64,000 nucleotides of DNA. It comes from Aldehydirespirator sp965116965 (GTDB taxonomy: Bacteria; Actinomycetota; Acidimicrobiia; Acidimicrobiales; Aldehydirespiratoraceae). Of this stretch, positions 63,810-64,000 are shown one piece after another. Within the stretch, counting starts at the first letter, position 1, and every line of letters begins with the position of its first letter. The notes below the pieces were generated by a model. It worked only from the letters and a program-made list of their open reading frames with translations, searched no databases and had not been told where the DNA came from. The stretch is taken from assembly GCA_965116965.1 (NCBI GenBank), contig OZ220743.1, positions 930,001 to 994,000 of the forward strand, written 5' to 3'. Made by a program: the position numbers and the translations under genes.

Positions 63810-63980
63810 ATGAACCCCGTCCCTCCCGGAATTGGCAGCGTTGTGCACGGTATGCGTGCATTGTGCTGCCAGTTCGGTTGGCGGCTGGAGCGCGTCTCGC
63901 GAATTGGCAGCGTTGTGCACGGTATGCGTGCATTGTGCTGCCAGTTCGGTTGGCGGCTGGAGTTGGAAGCTAGGCGCTGA
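63810..63980 (+). CDS. Junction mini-ORF between nuoM and nuoN (56 aa), with a duplicated palindrome
   Basis: Starts 7 bp after the nuoM stop and ends TGA overlapping the nuoN ATG (TGATG). Two identical 62-bp units (63829-63890 and 63901-63962, period 72 bp) encode IGSVVHGMRALCCQFGWRLE twice. Each unit is a hairpin: AATTGGCAGC...GCTGCCAGTT arms around TGCACG-GTATG-CGTGCA. Confidence 0.4.
   Translation: MNPVPPGIGSVVHGMRALCCQFGWRLERVSRIGSVVHGMRALCCQFGWRLELEARR
63829..63962. repeat. Two 62-bp palindromic units (GGCAGC/GCTGCC family)
   Basis: Direct repeat of a nested palindrome; outer arms AATTGGCAGC/GCTGCCAGTT (one mismatch), inner arms TGCACG/CGTGCA with a GTATG centre. Period 72 bp, the same as the duplication in the lipoprotein gene at 4671. 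Confidence 0.85.
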
Positions 63981-64000
63981 TGCTCGGCACGGCCCTGACC
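63980..64000 (+). CDS. nuoN: NADH-quinone oxidoreductase subunit N (second complex I), first codons
   Basis: Only seven codons (MLGTALT) are inside the window. Identity as nuoN is inferred from gene order after nuoM and the TGATG coupling; the sequence itself is too short to show it. Confidence 0.6.

Overview
The window is about 64 kb of high-GC, gene-dense DNA from an actinobacterium. Class Acidimicrobiia is the best guess. Supporting markers are an acyl-CoA carboxylase beta/epsilon gene pair, a mycothiol glycosyltransferase (mshA) followed by a YbjN-like gene (an order known from mycobacteria), many GTG starts, and a respiratory layout with a split cytochrome b. A cluster of secreted or anchored RCC1-repeat and leucine-rich-repeat proteins is the kind of 'eukaryote-like' repertoire known from sponge and other host-associated bacteria. 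A host-associated lifestyle is therefore plausible, but it is inferred.

Layout. (1) 1-10250: housekeeping and small genes: carboxylase end, Leu/Phe-tRNA-protein transferase, anchored cyclophilin, tRNA-Lys, DUF2237, YgjP-like metallopeptidase, histidine phosphatase, MoaD/ThiS protein, mshA, ybjN. (2) 10538-16403: a quinol:cytochrome c oxidoreductase-type operon with a membrane protein, 2x[4Fe-4S] ferredoxin, cytochrome b in two genes, Rieske protein, diheme cytochrome c and another membrane protein. (3) 16407-32920: a complete 14-gene complex I operon, nuoA-N. (4) 32947-35150: a zeta/ABC-ATPase-like toxin gene with a probable 5' frameshift, a small partner, a YbaK deacylase, a coiled-coil membrane protein and a LigA-like dioxygenase small subunit. 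(5) 35334-49178: an RCC1/LRR island on the minus strand: a 2389-aa subtilase-RCC1-LRR protein, two further RCC1 proteins (one frameshifted), a decayed paralogue and an RCC1 lipoprotein, with MITE-like elements and a segmental duplication. (6) 49367-54034: LigB-type dioxygenase, phytanoyl-CoA dioxygenase-like protein, Kef-type antiporter with CBS domains, STAS protein and a membrane protein. (7) 54174-64000: a second complex I operon, nuoABCD-HIJKLMN, lacking the NADH-oxidising module E, F and G. It is cut by the window end just inside nuoN.

How the genes fit together: the first Nuo complex takes electrons from NADH to quinone, and the neighbouring bc-type complex passes quinol electrons to cytochrome c. 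The second Nuo complex has no NADH input genes and probably uses another donor; a low-potential ferredoxin is one possibility.

The most unusual feature is at the gene junctions of both nuo operons. At thirteen junctions, where one would expect the usual 1-4 bp overlap, there is an inserted or duplicated segment. Many carry a palindrome or a dispersed repeat. Every such segment is itself an open mini-ORF of 12-61 codons. Nearly all overlap the upstream stop and downstream start by ATGA, GTGA or TGATG, so translational coupling would be kept. Several mini-ORFs copy the start of the downstream gene or the end of the upstream one. Related repeats also sit in frame inside nuoG and nuoN. I know of no description of this pattern.
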